Counted from the first letter of the stretch, positions 1 through 9,488 are shown. The stretch: DNA of 64,000 nt from Cellulomonas cellasea (GCF_006538745.1 NZ_BJLR01000009.1:1-64000); one strand, 5' to 3'. The notes: generated by a model not told the origin, from the sequence alone. Numbers and translations are program-made.

Positions 1-30
1 AGGCCCCCGGCGCAGGTGCGCCGGGGGCCT
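1..30. terminator. Rho-independent-like hairpin after metQ
   Basis: Two perfectly complementary 14-base arms (1-14 and 17-30) separated by two bases, so the effective hairpin has about 12 pairs and a small loop. It lies just past the stop of metQ on the minus strand and probably ends the metNIQ transcript. No U-tract follows, which is usual in high-GC actinobacteria. Confidence 0.7.
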
Positions 31-56
31 CGTCACGTGGGTCGTGCGCTCGCCGG

Positions 57-902
57 TCAGAACGCCGGCAGCACCTCGCCGGCCGGCCACCGCTCCTCGA
101 TGAACGCCTTCACGTCCGCCGAGTGCAGCAGCTCGTCGAGCGTCGCGAGCGCCTCGGAGTCCTTGTCCTCCGACCGGAACGCGAGGAAGTTCGCGTACGG
201 GTTGTCCTCGCCGGCCTCGAGCACGAGCGAGTCCTCGGCGGGGTTGAGGTCCGCCTCGAGCGCGAAGTTGCCGTTGATGACCGCGAGGTCGACGTCGGGC
301 AGCGCGCGGACGAGCTGCTCGGGCGCCGTCTCGATCAGCTCGAGGTCCTTCGGGTTCTCCGCGATGTCGAGCAGCGTCGGCAGCGCGTCGCCGGTGTCCT
401 CGAGGGTGATGAGGTCGTTCGCCGCGAGCAGGTCGAGCGCACGCGCCTGGTTGCCGGGGTCGTTCGTGATGCCGACGGTGCCGCCGTCGGGGATGTCGTC
501 GAGCGACTCGTGCTTGTCCGAGTAGATGCCGAGCGGCTCGATGTGGACGCCCTCGAAGTGGTCGAACTCGTAGCCCTGCTCCTCGACCTGCGACTCGAAG
601 TACGGCAGGTGCTGGAAGTAGTTGGCGTCGAGGTCGCCCTCGGCCAGCGACGTGTTGGGCAGCACGTAGTCGTCGAACGTCACGATCTCGAGGTCGAGGC
701 CCGCGTTCTCCGCGAGCTCCTCGTCGACGAACTCGAGGATCTCGGCGTGCGGCACGGGGCTCGCGCCGACCTTCAGGGTCGTCACGCCGCTCGTCTCGGC
801 GACGTCGTCGGCCGCCGGCGTCTCCTCGGAGCCCGAGCCGCACGACGCGAGGACCAGGGCTGCGGCGGTGGTGAGCGCGAGGGTGCTCAGGGTCTTCCTC
901 AT
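57..902 (-). CDS. metQ: MetQ/NlpA methionine-binding lipoprotein
   Basis: Substrate-binding lipoprotein of a D/L-methionine ABC importer. The N-terminus (about residues 1-22) is a lipoprotein signal ending in the lipobox LASC, so the mature protein is tethered to the outer face of the membrane by a cysteine. The body has NlpA-family features: the KVGASPVPHAEIL start of the mature domain, the NYFQHLPYFES segment and the TVGITNDPGNQARAL segment. The length of 281 aa is normal. An AGGAGG-type ribosome site precedes the ATG. It is the last gene of metN-metI-metQ, about 100 bases after metI, and is followed by a strong hairpin. Confidence 0.95.
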   Translation of the reverse strand: MRKTLSTLALTTAAALVLASCGSGSEETPAADDVAETSGVTTLKVGASPVPHAEILEFVDEELAENAGLDLEIVTFDDYVLPNTSLAEGDLDANYFQHLPYFESQVEEQGYEFDHFEGVHIEPLGIYSDKHESLDDIPDGGTVGITNDPGNQARALDLLAANDLITLEDTGDALPTLLDIAENPKDLELIETAPEQLVRALPDVDLAVINGNFALEADLNPAEDSLVLEAGEDNPYANFLAFRSEDKDSEALATLDELLHSADVKAFIEERWPAGEVLPAF

Positions 903-1008
903 GTGTCCTCCTCGGACGTGGGCCCTCGTGGGGCGGGGTGGGTCGGGGGTGGGCGGTGCGGTTCGGGGGCGGCGGCCGGGTGGGTGCCGCGCGTCCGGGC
1001 GTCCGCCG

Positions 1009-1682
1009 TCAGCGGTGGTCGAGCCGGCGGGCCACGGCGTCGCCCACGGCCTGCACGACGACGACGATCAGCACGATCACGACCACGCAGGCGACCATCA
1101 CGGGCGGGTCGAAGCGCTGGTAGCCGTAGGAGATCGCGAGCGCGCCGAGCCCGCCGCCGCCGATGACGCCGGCCATCGCGGAGTACCCGACGAGCGCGAT
1201 GACCGTGACGGTCAGGCTCGCGACGAGGGCCGGGAGCGCCTCCCGGACGAGCACCTGCGCGACGATGCCGAAGCGCGTCGCGCCGATGACCCGCGCGGCC
1301 TCGACCTTGCCGGGGCTGACCTCGCGCACCGACGTCTCGACGAGCCGCGCGAAGAACGGCACCGCGCCGATGGTCAGCGGGACGACGGCCGCCTCCCAGC
1401 CGAGCGACGTCCCGACGAGCAGCCGCGTGAACGGGATGACCGCGATCATGAGGATGAGGAACGGCACGGACCGGACGACGTTCGCGACGAGGCCGACGAC
1501 CCGGTTGACCAGGGCGTTCGACGTGAGGCCGCCGCGCGCGGTCGCCGCGAGCAGCAGCCCGAGCGGCAGGCCGAGCACCGCGGTGAGCAGCGACGACAGG
1601 CCGACCATGGACAGCGTCTCGAGCGTGGCCTCCGGGAGCTTCTCCTGGATCACCGGGCTCGTCACCAGCTCGTCGAGGAAGC

Positions 1683-1686
<4 letters not shown>
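1009..1686 (-). CDS. metI: MetI methionine ABC transporter permease
   Basis: Inner-membrane permease of the methionine importer, 225 aa with about five hydrophobic segments. The EAA-type loop that docks on the ATPase is visible around VEAARVIGATRFGIVAQVL. The ATG overlaps the stop of metN by four bases (ATGA), so the two are translationally coupled. With MetN (ATPase) and MetQ (binding lipoprotein) it forms a complete MetNIQ system. Size and gene order are those of the family. Confidence 0.95.
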
Positions 1687-2738
<1,052 letters not shown>

Positions 2739-2969
2739 GAGGTCCTCGGAGGTCGTGCCGGACGGCGGCGGGCCGACGCGCGGCGGCGGCTGTGCCAGGG
2801 AAGGTCCGTGCAGGTGCGTGCGGGGTCCGTGCGGACGGTCGGAGCGGGGCTCCGGGGGCGCCGACGAGCGGCGCGCGGGGACGGTGTCAGCTCAGAGGCT
2901 GCGACACGCGCCGGGACAGCACGGTCGACACGCGACGCGCGCACGCGTCGGGCGGTCGGTGCTCGTCCC

Positions 2970-2990
2970 GGTCATAGGACCTATTGGACC
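2970..2990. promoter_or_regulatory. Candidate operator/promoter upstream of metN
   Basis: The core ATAGG-A-CCTAT (2974-2984) is an 11-base palindrome, flanked by GGTC on the left and GGACC on the right. It is AT-rich against the surrounding sequence and sits about 235 bases before metN, the first gene of metNIQ. The reverse strand reads TAGGTCCTAT, which could also overlap a -10 box. An operator for a methionine or cysteine-responsive repressor is an inference. Confidence 0.35.
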
Positions 2991-3088
2991 ACAGCGGGTG
3001 AGGCGCGCAGAAACCGGGCGGTGCGCCGGGGTCACGGCCGCGGGGCCGACGTGGGGTGCTGCGAGCGGGCCGACCGGGACGCCGTGGT

Positions 3089-4756
3089 TCAGCGCGCGGC
3101 CGGCCGCGTCTCGACCGTCACGACGCCCACCACGTAGTCGTCGTCGTCCGGCGCGGCCGAGGTGGGCGTCAGCGTGGCCGTCGAGCCGGCGGTCGTGACC
3201 CGCGAGAAGCCCTTCGCGTCGACCAGCAGCGAGTTCGGGAAGGCGTAGCCCGTCGCCGTGCTGTCGAAGGCGTTGTCCGGGCTCCCCACGGCCGCGCCGG
3301 CGCGCTTGGGCGTCAGCGGGAAGCCGTCGAGGAGCAGCTGGTCGCCGCGCAGCCCGCGGTCGCCCTCCCACGCCACGACGCCGACCCGGGTGCTGCCGCC
3401 GGGCTGGGTCGCGACCGTCAGGCTCGGGCCGGTGACGTCGGCCACGCGCAGCGGCGTGTCGTGCACCGCGACCTGGCCGCCCGACGCGTCCGCGTAGACG
3501 ACGACGAGGGCCCAGCCGGCGTACGCGTCGACGAGCGAGCCCTCGCGGAGCTCGGCGATGTCCGCGACGGACCACACGCCCCCGCGGTGCTGCGACACGA
3601 GCGCCGTGACGTCGGCGAACGCCTGGAACTCGCTCGGCCGGCCCGAGCCGTGCTGGGCGAGCACCGTGACCCTGCCGGTCACGGGCGCGTACGCGGCTGC
3701 ACCGGGCGGGCGGACCTCGATGCGGTCCACCGTCGGGAGCGGGTTCGCGCGCGGGTGGACGCTGTTCGAGGCCCAGTACAGCCCGGCCCAGGCGACCTGC
3801 CGGCCGGCCGGGAGGTCGAGCGTCGCGGAGGACGAGACCGAGTCCCCGCCCGCGGCGTTGAGCGGGGTCAGCGAGACGTCGTCGCTGTCCGACGTGCCCG
3901 CGAGCACCGCCGCGCACGTGTCGCCGGAGCCGCGGGTCGTGCACGTGAGGAGCGGCGCGCCGATCTCGGTTACGGCGTACCCCCCGGCGGGCGTGCTGTA
4001 GCGCGGCGTCGGCGGCGGAGTGGGGCTGTCGGTCGGCGTCGGGGTCGGGGTCACGCTCGGCGTGGGCGTCGGGGTGACCGACGGGGTCGGCGTCGGCTCG
4101 ACGGACGGCGTCGGGGTCGGCGTGACCGACGGCGTCGGCGTCGGCTCGACGGACGGCGTCGGGGTCGGGGTCGGGGTCGGGGTGACCGAGGGGGTCGGCG
4201 TCGGCGTGACCGACGGCATCGGCGTCGGCGTGACCGACGGGGTCGGCGTCGGGTCGGTGCCGTACGGGAGCGCCGTGACCCCGACCTTCGCCGCGGGGAA
4301 CGGTCCGTCGACGCCCGGCGTCTCGATGGCGAGCTCCGCGGTCCCGAGGTCCCCGTGCTCGGACATCCCGTTCTTCACGAGCCGCGCGCTGACCTGGAGG
4401 TCCGAGCCCGCAAGGAGCCGCGCGCCGGTGCACACGACGGTGTCCCCGCCCGGTCCGGGCTCGTAGGACGGCTGCGGCGGGCCGCACGTCCAGCCGGGCG
4501 CGGTCACGGGGTCCGGCTGCGCCCAGCGCGCGCCGTGGGGTGCGGTGAGCCGGAGGGTGGGGACGTCGACCGTGCGGCCGCCGACGTTCGTGACCGTCAC
4601 CGGGATGTCGACCGCGCCGTCGGGCCCGACCAGCTCGACGCCCCGCGCGGAGGACGTGACCTGCAGGTACCCGTCGACCCCGAGCCCGAGGCGCTGGTTC
4701 TGGCTGCGGCCCGGGGCGTCCGGCTGCAGCGAGTAGACGAGCGCCGCCCCGGGCAC
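3089..4756 (-). CDS. C-terminal extracellular part of the sigma fusion, downstream of the amber codon
   Basis: Same frame as the sigma part. The first available start after the amber codon is GTG at 4756, giving 555 aa, but no convincing ribosome site precedes it, so independent translation is doubtful. It contains another WTCGP-type beta module (about residues 30-160), a Pro-Thr-Pro-Ser linker of short repeats (about 185-260), and a final domain of about 290 aa ([11 protein letters not shown] ... [14 protein letters not shown]). That last domain recalls secreted actinobacterial proteins with DUF3344-like beta folds. It has no signal peptide or membrane anchor of its own, which supports its having been part of the upstream protein. 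Confidence 0.6.
   Translation of the reverse strand: MPGAALVYSLQPDAPGRSQNQRLGLGVDGYLQVTSSARGVELVGPDGAVDIPVTVTNVGGRTVDVPTLRLTAPHGARWAQPDPVTAPGWTCGPPQPSYEPGPGGDTVVCTGARLLAGSDLQVSARLVKNGMSEHGDLGTAELAIETPGVDGPFPAAKVGVTALPYGTDPTPTPSVTPTPMPSVTPTPTPSVTPTPTPTPTPSVEPTPTPSVTPTPTPSVEPTPTPSVTPTPTPSVTPTPTPTDSPTPPPTPRYSTPAGGYAVTEIGAPLLTCTTRGSGDTCAAVLAGTSDSDDVSLTPLNAAGGDSVSSSATLDLPAGRQVAWAGLYWASNSVHPRANPLPTVDRIEVRPPGAAAYAPVTGRVTVLAQHGSGRPSEFQAFADVTALVSQHRGGVWSVADIAELREGSLVDAYAGWALVVVYADASGGQVAVHDTPLRVADVTGPSLTVATQPGGSTRVGVVAWEGDRGLRGDQLLLDGFPLTPKRAGAAVGSPDNAFDSTATGYAFPNSLLVDAKGFSRVTTAGSTATLTPTSAAPDDDDYVVGVVTVETRPAAR
4026..4262. repeat. Degenerate PTPTPSV-coding tandem repeat
   Basis: The linker of the sigma-fusion tail is coded by short repeats alternating PTPTPSVT and PTPTPSVE; a unit of about 48 bases recurs, with degenerate shorter copies on either side. 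Because the repeat is so regular, two other frames are also open through it. Copy number is likely to vary between strains. Confidence 0.7.
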
Positions 4757-4852
4757 GCGCGCCGCGGAGGCGTCGGCCCACAGGTCGAGCGTGAGGTCGA
4801 TCCCGTGGCCGCGGCTGGGCAGCTGGTGCCCGGTCGCGAGGCCGCACGTGAC

Positions 4853-7057
4853 CTAGTCGCCTCCGGCCGCCGAGGCGGCGATGCAGGACCACGGCAGGCG
4901 GGCGCTCGACGGGTCGGTGTGCACGCCCGGCGGCAGCTGGAGGACGACCCCGGCGGCGGCGCTCGTGCTCTCGCCCGCGTTGAGCAGGTCGAGCGTGAAG
5001 GGGCGCGCGTGCTCGGCGTCGCCCGAGGGAACGACGAGCGGGACGGACGTGGCGGTCCCCCCGTGGGCCAGGCGCGCGGCCGAGGCGGTGATCGGGGTGC
5101 GGAGCGAGATCGGGGGCCCGGCGGTGAGGCCGGTGCCGCGGATCGCGATCGTGACCTCGGCGTCGTCGCGGGCGTCGACGGACTCGTCCGCGACGACCTG
5201 CAGGACGAGGCGCGCGCTCGCGTTCGGCGGCAGCGTGGCGAGCGTGCACTCGGCGACCGAGCTGCCGCCGACGGCGCTCCGGGCCGGGCCGCAGGTCCAC
5301 GTCGTCGACTCGGCGGCCACGGCGAACCGCCCGGCGGCGCCGCCCGCGAGCGCGACGGGCGCGAGCTCGGTGCGGACCTCGTCGATGCTCACGCCGCTCG
5401 GCAGCGTCACCGTCGCGACGAGGTCCGTCGCGGGGAGGCCGCCGCTGTTGACGAGCTCGACGCTCAGCCGGTTCGACGCCCCCGCGGTCAGCGTCACGGC
5501 GGCCTGCGTGGTCGCGACGCCGATGGTCGCGGGGACCGGCGGCGGCGTGGTCTCGTCGGGGTCCGGCTCGGGCTCGGGGTCCGGCACAGGCTCGGGGTCC
5601 GGGGTCACGTCGGGGTCCGGCTCGTCGTCCGCACCGGTGCCCGGGGCCGTCGTCGGGACCGTGCGCGGGCCGGTACGGCTCGGGACGGTGGTGTCGTCCT
5701 CGTCCGAGGGCGTGGCGGCGTCCGCGTCGAGCTCGGTGCCGGGCTCGGGGTCGAGCGTCGGCAGGTCGGTCGGCGCGATGCTCGGCAGGACGGACGGCGT
5801 CGGCGTCGCGGTCGGGCGCAGGGTCGAGCCGGGGGTCGGCGACGCGGAGGCGACCGGCCCGTCGGCCTCGTTCGTGGGTGCGGCGTCGCCCGAGAACACG
5901 CCCAGGACCCCGCCGACGGCCACCGCGGCACCGACTGCGACCGTCGCCGCGACCGCCCCGAGCACCCCGACGGGCAGGGCGCCGACGAGCGCCGCAAGCC
6001 CGGTGGCCCCGGCGGCGGCTGCCGAGCCCGCCGCGACGCTGGTCGTCGCCCCGACCGCACCGGCACCGACCGCGACGCTCGCCGCGCCGGTGCCCGCACC
6101 GACGCCTGCTCCTGCGCCCGCACCGGCTCCCGCGCCCGCACCGGTTCCCGCGCCGGCCCCGGCGGACGCGCCGGCACCCGCACCGGCCCCGGCGGTCCCC
6201 GCAGTCCCAGCCTCGCCGAGCGCCGCGAAGCCCGACGCGATGCCGCCGCCGACCGGCAGGCCGTGCGACAGCGCGCCGAGCCCGAGCACGCCCAGCACGA
6301 GCGGCGCGATGACGACGCGCATGCCGTGGTTGACGTCGCCGAGCTCGAGCAGCAGCGCGCGGCAGTCCCCGCACGTCTCGACGTGGGCGTCGACCTGCGC
6401 GGTCTCGCGCTTGGCGAGCCCCCCGCGGACGTACGAGCCGAGCTTGCCGGAGACGCCGCGGCAGCCCTCGGTGAGCGGCTCCTGCAGGTGCTCCTGGAGG
6501 TACGCCTGGCGCAGGCCCTCGCGCGCCCGGTAGGCGAGCGCGGCGACGCCGTTCGCGGTCAGCCCGAGCAGCGGGGCGATCTGGGCCGGGTTCATCGCCT
6601 CGACCTCGGTGTACCAGAGCACGGCCTGCCAGCGCTCGGGGAGCGTGCGGTAGGCGCGGGAGACGACGCCGCGCTCGAAGCCCTCGAGCGCGGGGTCCTC
6701 GGTCGAGGCGGCCGGGCCGACGGCGGACTCGAACGTCGTGACGTCGTCGGTCGGCTCGACGCGGCGTCCGCCCTGCACGCGCAGCATGCCGAGGCGGCGG
6801 ACCACGGTGAACAGGTACGCGCGGAACGCGACGTCCGGCCCGCCACCGGTCTGGATGATCGAGTAGACCTTCGTGAACGCGTCGGCGACGACGTCCTCGG
6901 CGTCCGCGGCGGAGTTCGTGTACTGGCGCGCGACGGCCCAGGCCGCTCCGGCGTGCCGCTCGTAGAGGTGGCCGAACGCGTCCGCGTCGCCGGTCCGGGC
7001 AGCAGTGATCAGCTCGGCGTCGCTGAGGACGGTGTCCTCGACCCCGGCGCTGCTCAT
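4853..7057 (-). CDS. ECF sigma factor fused to zinc-finger anti-sigma segment, membrane segments and extracellular region (first part)
   Basis: The 734-aa product of the first part. Sigma region 2 is at about residues 25-95 and region 4 at about 130-190 (RTLPERWQAVLWYTEVE, then an HTH). A zinc-finger anti-sigma motif follows (H225, C229, C232 in VDAHVETCGDC). Then come a membrane segment at about 247-264, a Gly/Ala-only stretch at 285-335, a second hydrophobic segment at 355-388, a Pro/Thr/Asp-rich linker and adhesin-like beta modules. The ATG at 7057 was chosen because GAGGAG lies just upstream and sigma region 2 starts right after it; longer starts give low-complexity sequence. Actinobacterial ECF groups with built-in anti-sigma and membrane domains are known (ECF52/53-like, from memory). 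Such a protein could sense the envelope and hold its own sigma at the membrane. Confidence 0.85.
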   Translation of the reverse strand: MSSAGVEDTVLSDAELITAARTGDADAFGHLYERHAGAAWAVARQYTNSAADAEDVVADAFTKVYSIIQTGGGPDVAFRAYLFTVVRRLGMLRVQGGRRVEPTDDVTTFESAVGPAASTEDPALEGFERGVVSRAYRTLPERWQAVLWYTEVEAMNPAQIAPLLGLTANGVAALAYRAREGLRQAYLQEHLQEPLTEGCRGVSGKLGSYVRGGLAKRETAQVDAHVETCGDCRALLLELGDVNHGMRVVIAPLVLGVLGLGALSHGLPVGGGIASGFAALGEAGTAGTAGAGAGAGASAGAGAGTGAGAGAGAGAGAGVGAGTGAASVAVGAGAVGATTSVAAGSAAAAGATGLAALVGALPVGVLGAVAATVAVGAAVAVGGVLGVFSGDAAPTNEADGPVASASPTPGSTLRPTATPTPSVLPSIAPTDLPTLDPEPGTELDADAATPSDEDDTTVPSRTGPRTVPTTAPGTGADDEPDPDVTPDPEPVPDPEPEPDPDETTPPPVPATIGVATTQAAVTLTAGASNRLSVELVNSGGLPATDLVATVTLPSGVSIDEVRTELAPVALAGGAAGRFAVAAESTTWTCGPARSAVGGSSVAECTLATLPPNASARLVLQVVADESVDARDDAEVTIAIRGTGLTAGPPISLRTPITASAARLAHGGTATSVPLVVPSGDAEHARPFTLDLLNAGESTSAAAGVVLQLPPGVHTDPSSARLPWSCIAASAAGGD

Positions 7058-7254
7058 CCGCACCGCTCCTCGCTCGTCGTCCGCCGCACGACAGCTCCCC
7101 AGGGCCGCGCGTCGCTCCGGGGAGGGCGCCAGCACTGCTGTCGTCGTCCGCCCGGAACGACAAGAGTCGCACATCCGCGCGATATCCAGGATCCGTCTCG
7201 AAAACTTCGCCCGGAACCGCGTCATAGTGGCCGACCTGGCCCCTCTCATCCGGT

Positions 7255-8028
7255 GTGACGACCACAGGACCGGACAGCAGCCAGGCAGTTCCGCCGGCTC
7301 TCCGCGAGCGCTGGCGCAGCCAGAGCGCCGAGTCGGTGTGGCTTCGACCCGCCGACTGGTACCACCCCGCCGTCGACGCGGTCGTGGAGGCCGTGCTCGC
7401 CGGGCGGGACCCGTCGGCAGCGGCGGAGCGCCTCGGCGAGGTGCGCGGCGGCGCGGGCGTCGGCATCTCCGAGGCGATCGAGGACCTCGCATGCCTGTAC
7501 CGCTCGACCGGGGCCGTCGAGCCGCCGCTCGCGGTGGTGCGCGCGCTGTGCGAGGGCTGGTCCTCGGCACAGGGCGGCGCGCTGCTCATGGGCTCGTGCC
7601 TCGACCCCGAGTCCGGCCTGCCGACGCGCGACTACCTCGTGACGCGGCTCGGCGAGACGTACGGCACGGCCGAGCGGGAGGACACGTTCGCCCAGCTCAC
7701 GCACTGCCTCGTGCTCGTCGACGTGGCCGCCGCCGAGGTGTCGCCGTGGACGCGCATGGCGCGCTCGGCCGCCGTCGGTGCCGCGCTGCGCAACGCGTAC
7801 GGCCCCGGGCACCCGATGGCGACGCTCGGGGGCGGGCTGTTCGCCGTCCTCGTCGAGCGGGACCCCGAGCTCGGCCCGGGCATCGCGGTCGCGCGCCTCG
7901 AGATCACGCACCAGGCCGAGCAGCTCGAGGTCACCGACCTCCTGCGGCAGCCGCCGCGCATCTGGACCGAGCAGCTCCCGCGCACGCACGAGCGCGCGGT
8001 GCAGCTCCTCGCCGAGATCTCCCGCTGA
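7255..8028 (+). CDS. Degenerate GGDEF-like protein
   Basis: 257 aa, GTG start, diverging from the sigma-fusion gene across about 200 bases. The middle (LDPESGLPTRDYLVTRLGETYG, about residues 120-142) resembles the D.LTGL.NR..L..RL stretch that opens a GGDEF diguanylate cyclase domain, and the ordering of helices and strands fits. No GG(D/E)EF active-site loop is present, so cyclase activity is unlikely. The first 110 residues are helical, without membrane segments or signal. Possible roles are signalling or a c-di-GMP-related scaffold. The divergent arrangement with the sigma gene suggests shared control. The family assignment is by pattern only. Confidence 0.6.
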   Translation: MTTTGPDSSQAVPPALRERWRSQSAESVWLRPADWYHPAVDAVVEAVLAGRDPSAAAERLGEVRGGAGVGISEAIEDLACLYRSTGAVEPPLAVVRALCEGWSSAQGGALLMGSCLDPESGLPTRDYLVTRLGETYGTAEREDTFAQLTHCLVLVDVAAAEVSPWTRMARSAAVGAALRNAYGPGHPMATLGGGLFAVLVERDPELGPGIAVARLEITHQAEQLEVTDLLRQPPRIWTEQLPRTHERAVQLLAEISR

Positions 8029-8158
8029 CGCGGGAACCAGCTCCGCCGGGACGTCTGACCCCCCTCGCCGTCCCGGCGTGACCTCTTCTCCGGCCGTGGC
8101 GTCGGTTGGGCACGGGGGGCTCAGCCGACGTCCCGGCCCGAGAACCCTCCGGTGCGCA

Positions 8159-8275
8159 CCGGCGGGACGCACGCACGCGGCGTGAGCACTCCGGCGCGAC
8201 GCACGCACGCGCGACCAGCTGCCCGGCCCGACGCACGGCCCGGTGGCGTGGTGCCCGTCCGCGGACCGACGCACG
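8159..8275. repeat. Degenerate 32-base direct repeats
   Basis: The octamer GACGCACG occurs at 8166, 8198 and 8230, exactly 32 bases apart, inside units that begin CCGGC; a fourth copy is at 8268. The repeats fill most of the 318-base gap between two convergent genes (8029-8346). No gene is seen in that gap. Unit-to-unit identity is moderate, unlike a CRISPR array. Confidence 0.6.
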
Positions 8276-8346
8276 GACGGCGACGGGCAGACGTCGACCC
8301 CGCCGTCCGCGAGGCGACGACGGGGTCGGGCGACGTGTGCGGGCGG

Positions 8347-8649
8347 TCAGCGGTGCGTGTACGTCAGGCAGTCGGCGAGGTCGCGCCCGGCGCCGACCCG
8401 GACTGCGGGCGCGCTGCACTCGAGGTGGTCGTTGTGCGCGCAGTCGTGGCGCTGGCACGCGCCGACGTGCGAGACGACCTTGTCGAGGCCCCCGCGGATG
8501 TCGAGCGGGATGAAGGTCGCACACGCGGCGTCGGCCCCGCTGCCACCGATCGTGACCGCCTCGGCGTGGCAGCCGTGGTGGTGGTCGTTGTAGGAGCACT
8601 GGTCGACCGAACACTCGCTGACGGCGGGCATGTCCGTGAGGGCGCTCAT
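8347..8649 (-). CDS. DUF1540 cysteine-rich protein, two domains
   Basis: 100 aa with two copies of a small cysteine-rich module. The first is CSVDQCSYNDHHHGC...CATF (about residues 13-45) and the second is CQRHDCAHNDHLEC...C (about 64-94). This spacing matches DUF1540, a probable metal-binding family of small actinobacterial and firmicute proteins with no known function. Histidines between the cysteines (DHHHGC) strengthen the metal-binding idea. Monocistronic, minus strand. The 5' region is shared with the divergent CAP gene at 8868. Confidence 0.85.
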   Translation of the reverse strand: MSALTDMPAVSECSVDQCSYNDHHHGCHAEAVTIGGSGADAACATFIPLDIRGGLDKVVSHVGACQRHDCAHNDHLECSAPAVRVGAGRDLADCLTYTHR

Positions 8650-8780
8650 CCTGACCTCCGAGAGGGTGTCGTACGGATCCTGCGGTCCCTCTCGACGGTA
8701 GACCCGCGGGCCGCGTCGCGCCCAGGGGCGGGCGGGCCGGCGCGCGTGCCGGCGCTGGGCCGTGCGGGTGGACGCCCGGG

Positions 8781-8856
8781 TGAAACTGGTGCCGTCCGAC
8801 CACTTTCAGGTGATGCGCTGCGGCCGATCGGGTCGGGTGAAGGCATCCCGACCCGA
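8781..8856 (+). promoter_or_regulatory. Leader elements of the CAP gene: inverted repeat and RBS-proximal hairpin
   Basis: TGAAACTGGT (8781-8790) pairs with ACCACTTTCA (8799-8808) except for one central mismatch, giving an operator-like inverted repeat. Further on, TCGGGTCGGG (8828-8837) pairs perfectly with CCCGACCCGA (8847-8856), directly before the GAGAGG ribosome site, so the stem could modulate translation. Between them, TTTCAGG and GCCGAT (8823-8828) loosely resemble flagellar sigma (FliA) boxes of motile actinobacteria, although the 13-base spacing is short. Confidence 0.4.
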
Positions 8857-8867
8857 GAGGTTCTCCC

Positions 8868-9443
8868 GTGAACACCGACGTCCGCATGGGCACGACCCGC
8901 GCCCTCATCCCGTCCCGCCCGACCGGCCGCGTCGCGCGTGCCGCGTTCGCCGCCGCCGTCCTCGCGCTGCTCGCGACCGGGCTCGCCGTCCCGTCGCCGC
9001 TCGTCGCCCCGGCCGCGGCGGCGACCGTGCCTGCGGCGTCCACCACGGCGGTCACGCTGCCGGCCCCGGGGAGCCCCGAGGCGTACCTGTTCACGCGCGT
9101 CAACCAGGTGCGCGCGCAGAACGGGCTCGCCCCGCTGCAGTACCGCGCGCGCCTCGGCGAGGTCGCCGAGGCCTGGTCGCAGGAGATGGCACGCGTCAAG
9201 GTCCTGTCGCACAACCCGCGCATCTCCTCGCTCATCGAGCCCGGCTGGACGGCCTGGGGCGAGAACGTCGGGTTCGCGGGCGGCTACGCGAACAACGCCG
9301 AGCGCATCTTCACCGGGTGGATGAACTCCGCCGGCCACCGCGCGAACATCCTCAGCACCCGCTTCACGTCCATCGGGATCGGAGCCGCGACGGACTCCCG
9401 CGGCTACCTCTGGTCCACGCAGGACTTCGCGACGTACCGCTGA
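8868..9443 (+). CDS. Secreted CAP-domain (SCP/PR1-like) protein
   Basis: 191 aa, GTG start with GAGAGG upstream. Residues 1-45 form a long Sec signal peptide (arginines, then AAFAAAVLALLATGLAV, then PAAAA). The rest is one CAP domain: LFTRVNQVRAQNGLAPLQY, SHNPRI, GENVGFA, FTGWMNSAGHRANIL and the final YLWSTQDFATY. The histidines and glutamates of the CAP cavity (H in LSHN, E in GEN, H in GHR) are present. CAP proteins are extracellular; bacterial roles are poorly defined, with proposals in lipid binding, peptidoglycan-linked functions and proteolysis. A strong hairpin follows. Confidence 0.9.
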   Translation: MNTDVRMGTTRALIPSRPTGRVARAAFAAAVLALLATGLAVPSPLVAPAAAATVPAASTTAVTLPAPGSPEAYLFTRVNQVRAQNGLAPLQYRARLGEVAEAWSQEMARVKVLSHNPRISSLIEPGWTAWGENVGFAGGYANNAERIFTGWMNSAGHRANILSTRFTSIGIGAATDSRGYLWSTQDFATYR

Positions 9444-9451
9444 CGAGGGCA

Positions 9452-9488
9452 GCCTGCGGTGCGCTCCGGGCAAGTGCGCACCGCAGGC
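9452..9488 (+). terminator. Terminator hairpin after the CAP gene
   Basis: A perfect 13-base-pair stem (9452-9464 with 9476-9488) and an 11-base loop, nine bases after the CAP stop codon. Confidence 0.75.

Larger units (their letters stand above)
3089..7057 (-). pseudogene. Giant ECF sigma/anti-sigma/extracellular fusion interrupted by an in-frame amber codon
   Basis: One continuous reading frame of 1323 codons is interrupted only by TAG at 4853-4855. The frame downstream of the TAG continues with [13 protein letters not shown] and keeps the same composition and domain style. The stop falls inside a repeated extracellular module whose other copies read WTCGP...SVAEC and WTCGP...GGDTVVC; the interrupted copy reads WSC...GGD-stop-VTC. 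A single C-to-A change in a TCG serine codon would create the TAG. Options are a recent nonsense mutation, readthrough or a sequence error. The two halves are described separately. Confidence 0.75.

Noticed and set aside
2739-2969. SAM riboswitch upstream of metN
   Set aside because: No recognisable conserved core was found by eye.
4020-4466. Plus-strand frame coding [13 protein letters not shown] repeats
   Set aside because: Antisense reading of the PTPTPSV repeat; not a separate gene.
3056-7258. 1400-residue plus-strand open frame
   Set aside because: Antisense shadow; composition (R, G, D, V) is that of a GC-rich complementary frame, with no domain.
2892-7589. 1565-residue minus-strand open frame
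   Set aside because: Arginine- and proline-rich shadow of the sigma-fusion gene, which is in another minus frame and has clear domains.
8159-8275. Possible CRISPR array
   Set aside because: Repeats are degenerate, spacers absent and no cas genes nearby.
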